From: DASRIA01 sp963816975
GTDB lineage: Bacteria; Actinomycetota; Thermoleophilia; Solirubrobacterales; JBBDJG01
DNA: 64,000 nt
Assembly (NCBI GenBank): GCA_963816975.1
Contig: CAWFMD010000006.1
Location: forward strand, 310,001-374,000
Reading direction: 5' to 3'
Of the stretch, positions 8,696 to 16,677 are shown piece by piece. Every line of letters begins with the position of its first letter. The stretch's first letter is position 1. The notes beneath the pieces were generated by a model that was given only the letters and a program-made list of their open reading frames with translations, had not been told where the DNA came from and made no database searches. A program made the position numbers and the translations under genes.

Positions 8696-9150
8696 TCGCG
8701 CGGGTTGCGGGCAACATCGGGAAGGGGCTCGCGGCCGGCCTCGCCGGCACGGCGGCCATGACGGTGTCCAGCACGCTCGAGGCCAAACTGCGCAAGCGCC
8801 GGCCGAGCACCGCCCCCGCGAAGGCGGCCGAGAAGGTGCTGGGCATCGAGAAGTTCGCGGATCCGGCCCACGAGCACCGGTTCTCGAACCTGGTGCACTG
8901 GGGGTACGGCACCGGATGGGGCGCGGTGCGCGGCCTGCTGGGGACGACGGCGCTGCCGCCGAAGGCCGCCACCGCCGCCCACGGCGCAGCCGTGTGGGGG
9001 CAGGCGGTCGTGATGCTGCCAACGCTCGACGTGGCGCCGCCGATCACCCTGTGGGGCAAGGAGGAGATCGCGATCGACGTCTTCCATCACGCGGTCTACG
9101 CGACGGCCACGGGGGTCGCCTACGAGCTGCTCAGCAACGGGCGCCGCTAG
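8692..9150 (+). CDS. Small membrane protein of the GMC operon
   Basis: This 152-residue protein begins with an Ala/Gly-rich hydrophobic stretch (GKGLAAGLAGTAAMTVSSTL), has a basic patch AKLRKRRPSTAP, a second hydrophobic region around WGYGTGWGAVRGLLG, and a last one near ATGVAYELL. It looks like a DUF1440-type or related inner-membrane protein, but I do not recognise it firmly. The start is an ATGA overlap with the GMC gene, so it is translated with it. A role as membrane anchor or partner of the GMC enzyme is a guess from this coupling. Confidence 0.75.
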   Translation: MIARVAGNIGKGLAAGLAGTAAMTVSSTLEAKLRKRRPSTAPAKAAEKVLGIEKFADPAHEHRFSNLVHWGYGTGWGAVRGLLGTTALPPKAATAAHGAAVWGQAVVMLPTLDVAPPITLWGKEEIAIDVFHHAVYATATGVAYELLSNGRR

Positions 9151-9171
9151 CTCGTCCGCGACCCGGCCTAC

Positions 9172-9190
9172 CCGTGCTCCCTGGGCACGG
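9172..9190. terminator. Small hairpin between convergent operons
   Basis: CCGTGC and GCACGG face each other across a 7-nt loop, between the end of the GMC operon and the end of the MarR gene. It is too weak to be certain and has no T tract. Confidence 0.35.
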
Positions 9191-9242
9191 ACCTGCCCGC
9201 CGCCGCGTCCTGAGCAGCGCGCGCGGACCGGCTCAGCTCACC

Positions 9243-9686
9243 TCAGCCCTCGACCCCCGCAAGCTTGCGCAGCAGGCGACGCAATGTCTCCAGCTCCTTG
9301 GCGTCGAGCGGGGCGAAGACCTCGTCCGCCATCTCCACCGCCGCGCGGCGCGCGCGAGCGAGCGTCCGTCTGCCGCGCGGGGTGAGGTACACGGCGTGCT
9401 TTCGCCGGTCGTCGGGATGACGGCGGCGCTCGACCAGGCCCATTCCCTCGAGCTCGTCGATCACCGCCACCATCGAGCTGGGGTCGATCAGCGAGCGGGT
9501 CACCAGCTCCTGCTGCGTGCTGCCCGGGTGTGCATCGATCAGCGTGAGCACGCCGAGCTGCGGCGGGCGCAGGCCCAGCGGCTCCAGCGCCTGCGCGAGG
9601 CAGGCGGCCATCCGCTGCCCGTTCCAGGACAGCAGGAACCCGGGGGCGCTGGCAAGGGGCTCGGGAGGACGATCGTGGAAACGCAT
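9243..9686 (-). CDS. MarR-family transcriptional regulator
   Basis: This winged-helix protein of about 147 residues has the MarR core. Helix segment RPPQLGVLTLIDAHPGSTQQ comes first, the recognition helix region is IDPSSMVAVIDELEGMGLVE, and the wing is RRHPDDRRKHAVYLTPRGR. It ends in an amphipathic dimerisation helix. It is divergent from the MMPL exporter with only 89 bp between starts. An 8+8 palindrome lies there, so it most likely represses the exporter and itself and is released by a small-molecule ligand, as in the classic family. I used the ATG giving MRFHDRPP; a TTG five codons upstream is also open. Confidence 0.9.
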   Translation of the reverse strand: MRFHDRPPEPLASAPGFLLSWNGQRMAACLAQALEPLGLRPPQLGVLTLIDAHPGSTQQELVTRSLIDPSSMVAVIDELEGMGLVERRRHPDDRRKHAVYLTPRGRRTLARARRAAVEMADEVFAPLDAKELETLRRLLRKLAGVEG

Positions 9687-9719
9687 GTCAAGTGTGACCA
9701 ATATTACATCGGCTCCACA

Positions 9720-9742
9720 AATCGTTTCTGCTATAAACGATT
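9720..9742. promoter_or_regulatory. Probable MarR operator
   Basis: AATCGTTT and AAACGATT form a perfect 8-bp inverted repeat with a 7-nt centre (23 bp in all), in an AT-rich island between the divergent marR-like and MMPL genes. It ends 33 bp before the GTG of the exporter. Size and position fit a MarR dimer site. Confidence 0.7.
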
Positions 9743-9775
9743 CGCTCTGCTTACGACGGCTGGAGGTTAACCGAC

Positions 9776-11935
9776 GTGTCTGCTCTCACCCGCTGGGTCC
9801 TGTCCCACAAGCGCACGGTCGTGATCGGCTGGATCGTCCTCACGATCGCCGGGATCATGGCTTCGGGCCCGGCCACCGACGCACTCGATCCCGAGTTCTC
9901 GGTGCCGAACAAGGAGGGCTGGGAGACCAACGTCGAGATCTCCAAGCACTACCGCGGCACGGGCGGGAACACGGTCCCACTGGTTCCCGTCGTGACGTTG
10001 CCGCAGGGCAGGACGGTGGACTCACCCGGGGTCCGGGCGGACCTCGCGCGAGTCGACCGCAGCCTCGCGCAGCGGCTCCCGAACTCCCGCCTCGCCTCCT
10101 ACGCGTCCACGGGGGATCGCACCTTCGTCTCCGCTGACGGCCGCACCACCTTCGCGGTGATCTACCCGCAGCCCGACCCCGACTCGTTCTTCGGGGAGAA
10201 CCCGCGCGCCGAGAAGGCCGCCAGCGCGGCCCTGCGCGACGCGACCGTCGGCGGTGCGCCGGTCCACCTGACCGGGTTCGACGCGCTGATGGAGGACTCG
10301 GGTGCCGACAACGAGGGGCCGGGCGTGCTGCTCGAGGCGCTGATCGGCGGCTTCGGCGCACTGCTCGTGCTGACCTTCGTATTCGCCTCCTTCCTGGCCG
10401 TGATCCCGATCTTCATGGCGATCGTGTCGATCATGACCACGTTCCTGCTGCTGCTGGGGCTGACCGAGCTGACCAGCGTCTCACCGATCGTGCAGTTCCT
10501 GATCGCGCTGATCGGGCTCGGCGTCGCGATCGACTACTCGCTGATCGTGGTGTCACGCTGGCGTGAGGAGCGCGCCCACGGCGCGAGCGGCGAAGCCGCG
10601 GTGCAGCGCGCGATGGAGACCGCCGGCCGAGCGGTCATCTTCAGCGGCATCACGGTGGCGATCGGCCTGTTCGCGCTGATCGCGCTGCCCCTGCCCTTCC
10701 TGCGCTCGATGGGCTACGGAGGCCTGCTGATCCCGCTGGTCTCGACGCTCGTCGCGATCACGCTGCTGCCGGTCGTCCTGGCGAAGCTCGGCCCGCGGCT
10801 CGACTGGCCCCACCGGCGCACCGACGACAAGGCAAGCCGCGCGTGGACGCGCTGGGCGACGGCCGTCGCACGTCGCCGCTGGCTCGCGGCCGGCACAGGG
10901 ATGGCGGTCGTGCTGGCGCTCGTGTTCGCCGCCACCGACCTGCAGCTGGGCAGCTCCGACGCCGACACGGTCGCGAAGTCCGGCGACGCCAAGGACGGCC
11001 TCGTGGCGTTGGAGCGGGCGGGGATCGGCGAGGGTTCGCTGCTCCCGCACGAGATCCTGGTCGAGGGCGGCACCGACCCGCAGCAGGTGGCGGCCGCCCT
11101 GCGCAACGTCGACGGCATCCACGGCGCCGTGGCGCCGACGGGCGCCGCCTGGCGGCGTGACGGAACGGCGCTGGTCGAGGCGATCCAGGTGCCCGACAGC
11201 GGATCGGCCGAGGGTGAGGCCACGCTCGATGCCGTGCGCGACACCGCGCACGCGGCCGGTCCCGACGTGCGGGTCGGCGGCCAGCCCGCCTCGAATGCCG
11301 ACTTCATCGACGCCGTCTACGGCAGCTTCCCGCTGATGATCGCGCTGATCACGATCACGACGTTCATCCTGCTCGCGCGGGCCTTCCGCTCGCTGCTGCT
11401 GCCACTCAAGGCGATCGTGCTGAACATCCTCAGCGTGGCCGCCGCGTGGGGTGTGCTGGTGCTCGTGTGGCAGCACGGATACGGCTCGGAGGCGATCTTC
11501 GGCATCGAGGCGACGGGCTCGATCCCCTCGTGGATGCCGCTGATGATCTTCGCGTTCCTGTTCGGGCTCTCGATGGACTACGAGGTGTTCATCCTCTCGC
11601 GCATGCGCGAGGAGTACGACCGCACCGGCTCGACCGAGACCGCCGTGATCCGGGGCATTGCCCGCACCGGGCGGCTGGTCACGAGCGCCGCACTGATCCT
11701 GTTCCTCGCGTTCACGGCGATGGCCTCGGGCCCGGGCACGGACCTGAAGATGATGGCCACGGGCCTGGCGGCCGGGATCCTGCTCGATGCCACGGTGATC
11801 CGGGCGTTGGTCGTACCCGCCGTGATCGCGTTGATGGGCCGCTGGAACTGGTGGCTGCCGCCCGGGCCGGCGCGGTTGCTGCGGGTGGAGCCCTCGATCC
11901 CGCCGGGCTTCGCGACGCAGACCGAAACGCGCTGA
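9776..11935 (+). CDS. MMPL/RND-type membrane transporter
   Basis: This 719-residue transporter is built as two halves, each with one leading helix, a large outside domain and a bundle of about five helices. The first helix is VVIGWIVLTIAGIMASG. The conserved intramembrane Asp-Tyr pairs are visible in both halves: LGVAIDYSLIVVSRWREE and LFGLSMDYEVFILSRMREE. Actinobacterial MMPL proteins export lipids or hydrophobic drugs using the proton gradient. The MarR gene next door suggests an inducible efflux pump more than a dedicated lipid exporter. The start is GTG, with GGAGG 9-13 nt upstream. Confidence 0.93.
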   Translation: MSALTRWVLSHKRTVVIGWIVLTIAGIMASGPATDALDPEFSVPNKEGWETNVEISKHYRGTGGNTVPLVPVVTLPQGRTVDSPGVRADLARVDRSLAQRLPNSRLASYASTGDRTFVSADGRTTFAVIYPQPDPDSFFGENPRAEKAASAALRDATVGGAPVHLTGFDALMEDSGADNEGPGVLLEALIGGFGALLVLTFVFASFLAVIPIFMAIVSIMTTFLLLLGLTELTSVSPIVQFLIALIGLGVAIDYSLIVVSRWREERAHGASGEAAVQRAMETAGRAVIFSGITVAIGLFALIALPLPFLRSMGYGGLLIPLVSTLVAITLLPVVLAKLGPRLDWPHRRTDDKASRAWTRWATAVARRRWLAAGTGMAVVLALVFAATDLQLGSSDADTVAKSGDAKDGLVALERAGIGEGSLLPHEILVEGGTDPQQVAAALRNVDGIHGAVAPTGAAWRRDGTALVEAIQVPDSGSAEGEATLDAVRDTAHAAGPDVRVGGQPASNADFIDAVYGSFPLMIALITITTFILLARAFRSLLLPLKAIVLNILSVAAAWGVLVLVWQHGYGSEAIFGIEATGSIPSWMPLMIFAFLFGLSMDYEVFILSRMREEYDRTGSTETAVIRGIARTGRLVTSAALILFLAFTAMASGPGTDLKMMATGLAAGILLDATVIRALVVPAVIALMGRWNWWLPPGPARLLRVEPSIPPGFATQTETR

Positions 11936-11941
11936 TTCGCC

Positions 11942-11968
11942 GGCCCCGGGCTGAGCCCGTCCGGGGCC
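11942..11968 (+). terminator. Hairpin after the MMPL gene
   Basis: GGCCCCGG and CCGGGGCC pair across 11 nt, starting 7 bp after the MMPL stop. There is no T tract. The next gene's promoter follows at once. Confidence 0.5.
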
Positions 11969-11978
11969 AATCAGCATC

Positions 11979-11984
11979 TAGGCT
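11979..11984 (+). promoter_or_regulatory. Leaderless -10 element (TAGGCT) of the SDR gene
   Basis: TAGGCT lies 6 nt before the ATG at 11991. Transcription from it would begin at or next to the start codon, giving a leaderless mRNA; no Shine-Dalgarno is present. Confidence 0.55.
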
Positions 11985-11990
11985 GTCCGC

Positions 11991-12689
11991 ATGCCCGTCG
12001 CCCTCGTCACCGGCGCCAACCGCGGCCTGGGCCGCGAGGCTGCCCGGCAGCTCGCGGGCAAGGGCTACACGGTGATCCTCACCGCGCGCGACGAAGCCGG
12101 GGCGCGGGAAGCTGCCGCGGCGCTCGCCGCGGAGGGCGGCGACGTGCGACCGCTCGCGCTCGACGTGTCCGATCCGGACAGCATCGACGCGGCGGCGGCG
12201 CGCGTTGCCGAGGACCCGGGCGCGCTGGACGTGCTCGTCAACAACGCCGGCATCGGCTCCGACTTCGGCGTGTCCGGTGTCGATCCGGACTTCGGCGCGA
12301 TCGCGCGCGCGCTCGAGACGAACTTCTACGGCGCCTACCGGCTCACCGTGGAGTTGCTTCCGCTGCTGCGACGCAGCGCCAGCCCGCGGATCGTGAACGT
12401 GTCGAGCGGGATGGGCGGCGTGAACGAGATGGGCGGCTGGTCGCCCGGTTATCGCGTCTCGAAGGCCTCGCTGAACGCCATGACCCGGATCCTCGCGACG
12501 GAGCTCGAGGGTGACGGGTTCCTCGTCAACTCGGCCTGTCCGGGCTTCGTCGCGACAGACATGGGCGCCCCGATGGGCGCGCAGAAGCCCGTCGCCGACG
12601 GCGCCGCCGGGATCGTGTGGCTGGCGACGCTGCCCGACGACGGCCCGACCGGCGGCTTCTTCCGCGACGGCAAGCCGATCAGCTTCTGA
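11991..12689 (+). CDS. SDR oxidoreductase (carbonyl reductase-like)
   Basis: This 232-residue SDR has TGANRGLG at residues 7-14, VLVNNAG, catalytic Ser in VNVSSGMGG and Tyr-x3-Lys in YRVSKASLNAM. It ends with the PTGGFFRDGKPISF tail typical of NADPH carbonyl reductase-like SDRs. The substrate is unknown. The gene appears leaderless, driven by TAGGCT six bases upstream. Directly behind it are the remains of a VOC gene with no intergenic space, so the two were probably an operon before the VOC gene was broken. Confidence 0.9.
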   Translation: MPVALVTGANRGLGREAARQLAGKGYTVILTARDEAGAREAAAALAAEGGDVRPLALDVSDPDSIDAAAARVAEDPGALDVLVNNAGIGSDFGVSGVDPDFGAIARALETNFYGAYRLTVELLPLLRRSASPRIVNVSSGMGGVNEMGGWSPGYRVSKASLNAMTRILATELEGDGFLVNSACPGFVATDMGAPMGAQKPVADGAAGIVWLATLPDDGPTGGFFRDGKPISF

Positions 12690-12960
12690 CGGCCGCGCCG
12701 ACACCCGTCCGCGGGCTGTTCGAGACCCACCTGACCGTCCGCGACGTCCCCCGGTCGACCGAGTTCTACCGCGAGGTGGTGGGCCTGCCCCTGGCGCTCG
12801 ATCTGGCGGAGCGCAACGCCGCCTTCCTGTGGATCGGGGAGCCGGGGCACGCGATGCTCGGGCTGTGGGGCATCGGCTCGAGTACCTCGCGATGCTGGAC
12901 GAGCCCCCGCGCGCGAGCGCCGGGATCGTCCCGTACTCGCAGTGGACGAGTCCCGGCTGA
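12690..12960 (+). pseudogene. VOC (glyoxalase-fold) protein with internal deletion and frame change
   Basis: The first part reads as a normal VOC start (ETHLTVRDVPRSTEFYREVV, then AAFLWIGEPGHAMLGLWG). At about 12870 the text jumps straight to the usual C-terminal end, GHRLEYLAMLDEPP and VPYSQW, in a different reading frame. Intact family members carry some 50-60 residues between these two pieces, including most of the second beta-alpha-beta module, so an internal deletion that also shifted frame is the simplest reading. There is no ATG or GTG start in frame near 12690 either. A non-functional remnant is likely. Confidence 0.75.
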
Positions 12961-13029
12961 ACAAGTGGTTTGGCAGCCGCCGCCCCACTGGGCGATGGGC
13001 GATAGCATGGCCGTCGTACTGCATTTCCG

Positions 13030-13050
13030 GGGCTCCGCCGGCGGGAGCCC
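13030..13050 (+). terminator. Hairpin before the secreted repeat protein
   Basis: GGGCTCC and GGAGCCC form a 7-bp stem with a 7-nt loop, 34 bp before the next start. It may end readthrough from the VOC remnant or lie in the leader of the next gene. Confidence 0.35.
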
Positions 13051-13083
13051 ATCGTGGGAGGGACCCCAAGGGAGGAGCAATCG

Positions 13084-14442
13084 ATGCACAAGCTGCTACT
13101 CGGCCTCGGCGTGGCGCTGGTTGCCATCACGGCGATTGCGTCGCCCGCCGCCGCGGCGACATTCAAATGCAACGAGGCGGTGACCGGCGGCACGTTCGAC
13201 AACGTGACCGTCCCTGACGACGGGTCGTGCACGCTGATCGACTCGACCGTCAGCGGAAACGTATACGTGAAGCGGAACGCGTACTTCCAGGCCACCAACA
13301 CCGACATCGTGGGCAAGGTCCGCGCGACCAGGGCACTGACGCTGTTCATCGACAGCGAGTCGACCGTCGGCCGCGACGTGAGGACGTTCAAGACCACACA
13401 GGTGTTCATCTTCAACGCCGAGATCGCACGCGGGCTCGACGTGGACGGCACCAGCGAGGTGGTCAACATCTGTGGCAACCTCGTGAGCGCGGGTGACATC
13501 AACGTCACGCGCAGCGGCACGGACATCCTGGTTGGAGAGCCGCTCGCCGACTGTGGCGGGAACACCGTGACCGGCGGCGACATCGAGATCGAGCGCAGCT
13601 TCACGGACGTCGAGTTCGTGGTGCGCGGGAACACGGTGACCGCCGGCGACCTCGAAGTGACCCGGAACCGGGGCCCCGTCGAGAAGATCGTCGCCGAAAA
13701 CCAGGGTGGCGACGAGCTCGAGTGCAGCTACAACGAGGCGCCGTTCAGCGCGTCGGGCAACGTCGGCTGGTCCGAGCGCTCCGGACAGTGCGAGGTAATC
13801 CTCACCTGCAACGAGGAGCTGACCGGCGCGGACGTCGACGAGGTCGTCGTCCCCGTGGGCGGCGCCTGCACACTGTTCGACTCGCAGGTCAGCGATGACG
13901 TGAGCGTGCTGGAGAACGCGTACTTCCAGGCGACCAACACGGCGATCGCCGACAAGGTCCGCGCCCACGGCGCACAGACGTTGTTCATCGACTCGCAGTC
14001 GAGCGTCGGCCGCACCGTGAAGGCGCACGACGCGATTCAGGTGTTCATCTTCAACGCCACCATCGGTCGCGGGATCATCGTGGACGACGCCACCGAGGTG
14101 GTGCAGGTCTGCGGCACGACCGTCACCAAGGGTGACGTCGAGGTGAGCGAAAGCGGCACGGACATCCTGATCGGCTCACCGTCCGCCGTGGACTGCGCGG
14201 GCAACACCGTGAGCGAGGGTGACATGGAGATCGAGCGCAACTTCACGGACGTCGAGTTCGTCGTCGAAGGCAACTCCATCCCGTTCGGCGACCTCGAGGT
14301 AAAGAGGAACAAGGGGCCTGTGGAGAAGTCCGTGCAGAACAACACGGGGGGCGGCGAGCTCGAGTGCTACGCCAACGACCTGCCCTTCCTCGCCTCCGGG
14401 AACGTGTTCGGGCGGGTCACCGGCCAGTGCATCGAGGTGTGA
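13084..14442 (+). CDS. Secreted, internally duplicated cysteine-rich protein (beta-helix-like)
   Basis: This 452-residue protein begins with a clear Sec signal peptide (MHKLLLGLGVALVAITAIAS, cut probably after PAAA). The mature part is two tandem repeats, about residues 27-237 and 240-452, with matching blocks: RNAYFQATNTDIVGKVRA against ENAYFQATNTAIADKVRA, and RSFTDVEFVVRGNTV against RNFTDVEFVVEGNSI. Each repeat has six Cys at equivalent places (29, 49, 130, 147, 214, 236 and 242, 262, 343, 371, 428, 449). Runs of short alternating segments with Gly/Asp turns suggest a stacked beta-solenoid, though this is inference. I know no characterised family. A good GGGAGGAG precedes the ATG, and a strong terminator ends the transcript, so it is a single-gene unit. 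Confidence 0.85.
   Translation: MHKLLLGLGVALVAITAIASPAAAATFKCNEAVTGGTFDNVTVPDDGSCTLIDSTVSGNVYVKRNAYFQATNTDIVGKVRATRALTLFIDSESTVGRDVRTFKTTQVFIFNAEIARGLDVDGTSEVVNICGNLVSAGDINVTRSGTDILVGEPLADCGGNTVTGGDIEIERSFTDVEFVVRGNTVTAGDLEVTRNRGPVEKIVAENQGGDELECSYNEAPFSASGNVGWSERSGQCEVILTCNEELTGADVDEVVVPVGGACTLFDSQVSDDVSVLENAYFQATNTAIADKVRAHGAQTLFIDSQSSVGRTVKAHDAIQVFIFNATIGRGIIVDDATEVVQVCGTTVTKGDVEVSESGTDILIGSPSAVDCAGNTVSEGDMEIERNFTDVEFVVEGNSIPFGDLEVKRNKGPVEKSVQNNTGGGELECYANDLPFLASGNVFGRVTGQCIEV
13162..14439 (+). repeat. Tandem intragenic duplication of about 640 bp
   Basis: The two halves are 13162-13794 and 13801-14439. The nucleotide copies have diverged but stay in register over their whole length, with no large indels, so this is an old in-frame gene duplication and fusion. 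Confidence 0.8.
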
Positions 14443-14477
14443 CGGAGACCACCAGGCACTGAACGGGTGGGAAACGC

Positions 14478-14505
14478 GAAGGCCCGCACTCAGGTGCGGG
14501 CCTTC
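14478..14505. terminator. Strong bidirectional hairpin terminator
   Basis: A perfect 12-bp stem (GAAGGCCCGCAC with GTGCGGGCCTTC) closes a TCAG tetraloop between two convergent genes, 35 bp after the secreted-protein stop and 11 bp before the stop of the peroxiredoxin-like gene. It can serve both strands. Confidence 0.85.
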
Positions 14506-14516
14506 CTCGTCTCACG

Positions 14517-15062
14517 TCAGACGGCGGCCGCCTCCAGCTTCTCGCGCACCGCCGCGACAGTGGGGTCGAAATCCTCCTTCGTGCGCCGGAAGACATCTGC
14601 CAGGTCGTCCCACAGCTGGAACACGGAGGGACGCCCCCAGAACCAGTAGCCCACGTACACCTTCTCGATCCGCAGCTCGCCGGGCGCGAGCACGAGCGTG
14701 TGCGGCACCGTGGCGTCGTGATGGGGGTCGGTGTACTCGTCGATCTCGAAGTGACGCTGCACCTCGAGCTGCTCGTCCGCCAGGAACGGCCAGTGTGCGC
14801 CCGTCGACAAACGCAGGCGGTAGACGTCGTGCAGGTCGTTCGGCAGGATCGTCACGAGCTCGGTGAACGCCACCGCCGACCACTCGTGGAACTTGAGCAT
14901 CTCACGCTGGTGCTGGCGCTCGCGCGGGCAGTGCTCGCCGCGGCCGAGCATCAGCACGAGCGCGTTGTCGCCCTGCAGGTCGGACAGGCGATGCCGCTCA
15001 CCGTTCTCGTCCGGCAGCTCGAAGTCGGGGATCGTCAGTCCCGGTTCCAGGCCCTTGCTCAT
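14517..15062 (-). CDS. AhpC/TSA-family peroxiredoxin-like protein
   Basis: This 181-residue thioredoxin-fold protein opens GLTIPDFELPDENGERHRLS, as peroxiredoxins and redoxins do. The active-site region is LGRGEHCPRERQHQREM. It matches the RGxxCPxC loop of this subgroup with the first Cys kept and the second replaced by Glu, so a one-Cys peroxidase is possible but a two-Cys cycle is not. It contains no other cysteine. It is the last gene of a minus-strand operon with two SMP-30 genes and an HbpS-type gene, 16 bp after the upstream stop. The last gene position together with heme-linked HbpS domains suggests a role in oxidant handling (inference). Confidence 0.8.
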   Translation of the reverse strand: MSKGLEPGLTIPDFELPDENGERHRLSDLQGDNALVLMLGRGEHCPRERQHQREMLKFHEWSAVAFTELVTILPNDLHDVYRLRLSTGAHWPFLADEQLEVQRHFEIDEYTDPHHDATVPHTLVLAPGELRIEKVYVGYWFWGRPSVFQLWDDLADVFRRTKEDFDPTVAAVREKLEAAAV

Positions 15063-15078
15063 CTGTGCTCCTTTCTCC

Positions 15079-16677
15079 CTACTCGGGACGGATGCCGGGA
15101 ATTTCGAGCCGGATCCGGTAGACGCTGGTCAGTGCGGTCACGTACAGGGTCTTGCCGTCCTCGTCGCCCCACGCAAGGTTGTGTGGGTCCTCGGGCAGCC
15201 GCAGCAGCCCGAGCCGCTCGCCGCCGGGACCGAGGATCCAGACGCCGCCCGGGCCGCACACGTACACGTTGCCCTCGCGATCGACCTTGATGCCGTCGAT
15301 CGCGTCCGCGCCCGGCTCGCCGGTCAGGTCGCAGAACACGTCGGCGCCCGCCACGTCGCCGTCGGGCGCGATCGTGTAGCGCATCACGACCTTGCGCTCG
15401 AGGTCCCAGTTCCCGACGTACAGGTAGCGCTCGTCCGGGGAGAAGGCGAGGCCGTTCGGTCCCTCCAGCTCCATGCGCTGGAGCCTCACCTCTCCCGCCG
15501 GCGTCACGGAGAACAACCCGCTGAAGGGCAGCTCCTTGGCCGGGTCGTCGAACACCTGCGGCAACCCGAACGGCGGGTCGGTCAGGTACAGGGTGCCGTC
15601 GGAGCGATACACGAGGTCGTTGGGGCTGTTCAGGCGCTTGCCCTCGTGGGAGTCCGCGAGCACCGTGATGTCGCCGTGCGGGTTCACGCGGATCACCCGC
15701 CGGTTGCCGTGCTGGCAGATCGTGAGCAGGCCGTCGGGGCTGAACGTCAGGCCGTTGGACCCCGGCTGGTGGAAGCGCCCGATGTCGGTGCCCGTGTAGC
15801 CGCTCTTCGGACGGAACACCGTGACGGCCGCTCCCGGGACCAGGCGGTAGATCGCGTTCGTGTTCGGCGAGCTGAACAGCAGCGCGCCGTCCTTCCAGAC
15901 AGGTCCCTCGGTGAACTCGAAGCCCCCGGCGACCCGCTCGAGCACGGCCTCGGCCGGCACGATCGCATCGACGCCGGGATCGTGGCGCTCCAGCTCGTAG
16001 GGTGCCAGCTCGACCGCCGCCGCGCGGTCGCGTGCATACAGGTCGAGCGTCGCGGTGCGCATCCAGATGTAGTTGTGCGGGGACGTCGAGATCGGCCCGT
16101 TGATGCCGAACACCGCAAGCTGAAACCGATCGCCGGGACGCGCGTCACGTGTCAGCACGACGCGGTTGGGAGCGTTGAAGCCGCCCACGACCTGGCCGCC
16201 GGTGGTGCCGAGCACGAGCGGCAGCTCGCCGTTCACCCACACCTCCGCGTAGTCGTCCACGACGACCTCGAACACGACGGTCGCGCCGGCCGGGTCGAAG
16301 TCCCCGACCTCCTCGGGGATCGTCACCTCGATCCGGTACCAGTTGAAGCTGACGCGGCCGTCGCCCAGCCGGCGCATGGTCTCGGCCGGCGCCAGCACGT
16401 CCCATCCGGAGTCGTCGAAGTCGGCCCCCTGTGCGTGGGGCGTGACGTCATAGGTGCGATTCGGGGTGCTACCAGGGCCCAGCGGGTCTGGATCATCCGG
16501 CCCCCCCACCGCGACGAAGTCGATCTCCTCCACGCGCGCGTCGCGGTAGCGCCACTGCCCGCCGGTGAGGGCAGCCCCGGCGTCGGTCTGGAGGTCGATG
16601 ATCGCGTCCGGGCGGCCGGGCAGCAGCTCGGTCGGCCCGGGCACCGCGGCCGCTGGTGTGATGGTCGCCGTCGCCAT
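15079..16677 (-). CDS. SMP-30/gluconolactonase-like protein with N-terminal jelly-roll domain
   Basis: This 532-residue protein has two parts. Residues about 20-215 look like a galactose-binding jelly-roll (GWDVLAPAETMRRLGDG, YRIEVTIPEEVGDF, VVDDYAEVWVNGELPL). From about 240 there is a six-bladed SMP-30 propeller (FEFTEGPVWKDGALLFSS, NSPNDLVYRSDGTLYLTDPP, GPNGLAFSPDERYLYVGNWD, DGIKVDREGNVYVCGPGG), with the metal-ligand Glu, Asn and Asp in the usual places. The family hydrolyses sugar lactones in a Ca- or Zn-dependent way. The ATG overlaps the stop of the frameshifted upstream gene as TGATG. Because of that frameshift, the raw frame reads from the upstream gene straight into this one (see findings). 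Confidence 0.87.
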   Translation of the reverse strand: MATATITPAAAVPGPTELLPGRPDAIIDLQTDAGAALTGGQWRYRDARVEEIDFVAVGGPDDPDPLGPGSTPNRTYDVTPHAQGADFDDSGWDVLAPAETMRRLGDGRVSFNWYRIEVTIPEEVGDFDPAGATVVFEVVVDDYAEVWVNGELPLVLGTTGGQVVGGFNAPNRVVLTRDARPGDRFQLAVFGINGPISTSPHNYIWMRTATLDLYARDRAAAVELAPYELERHDPGVDAIVPAEAVLERVAGGFEFTEGPVWKDGALLFSSPNTNAIYRLVPGAAVTVFRPKSGYTGTDIGRFHQPGSNGLTFSPDGLLTICQHGNRRVIRVNPHGDITVLADSHEGKRLNSPNDLVYRSDGTLYLTDPPFGLPQVFDDPAKELPFSGLFSVTPAGEVRLQRMELEGPNGLAFSPDERYLYVGNWDLERKVVMRYTIAPDGDVAGADVFCDLTGEPGADAIDGIKVDREGNVYVCGPGGVWILGPGGERLGLLRLPEDPHNLAWGDEDGKTLYVTALTSVYRIRLEIPGIRPE

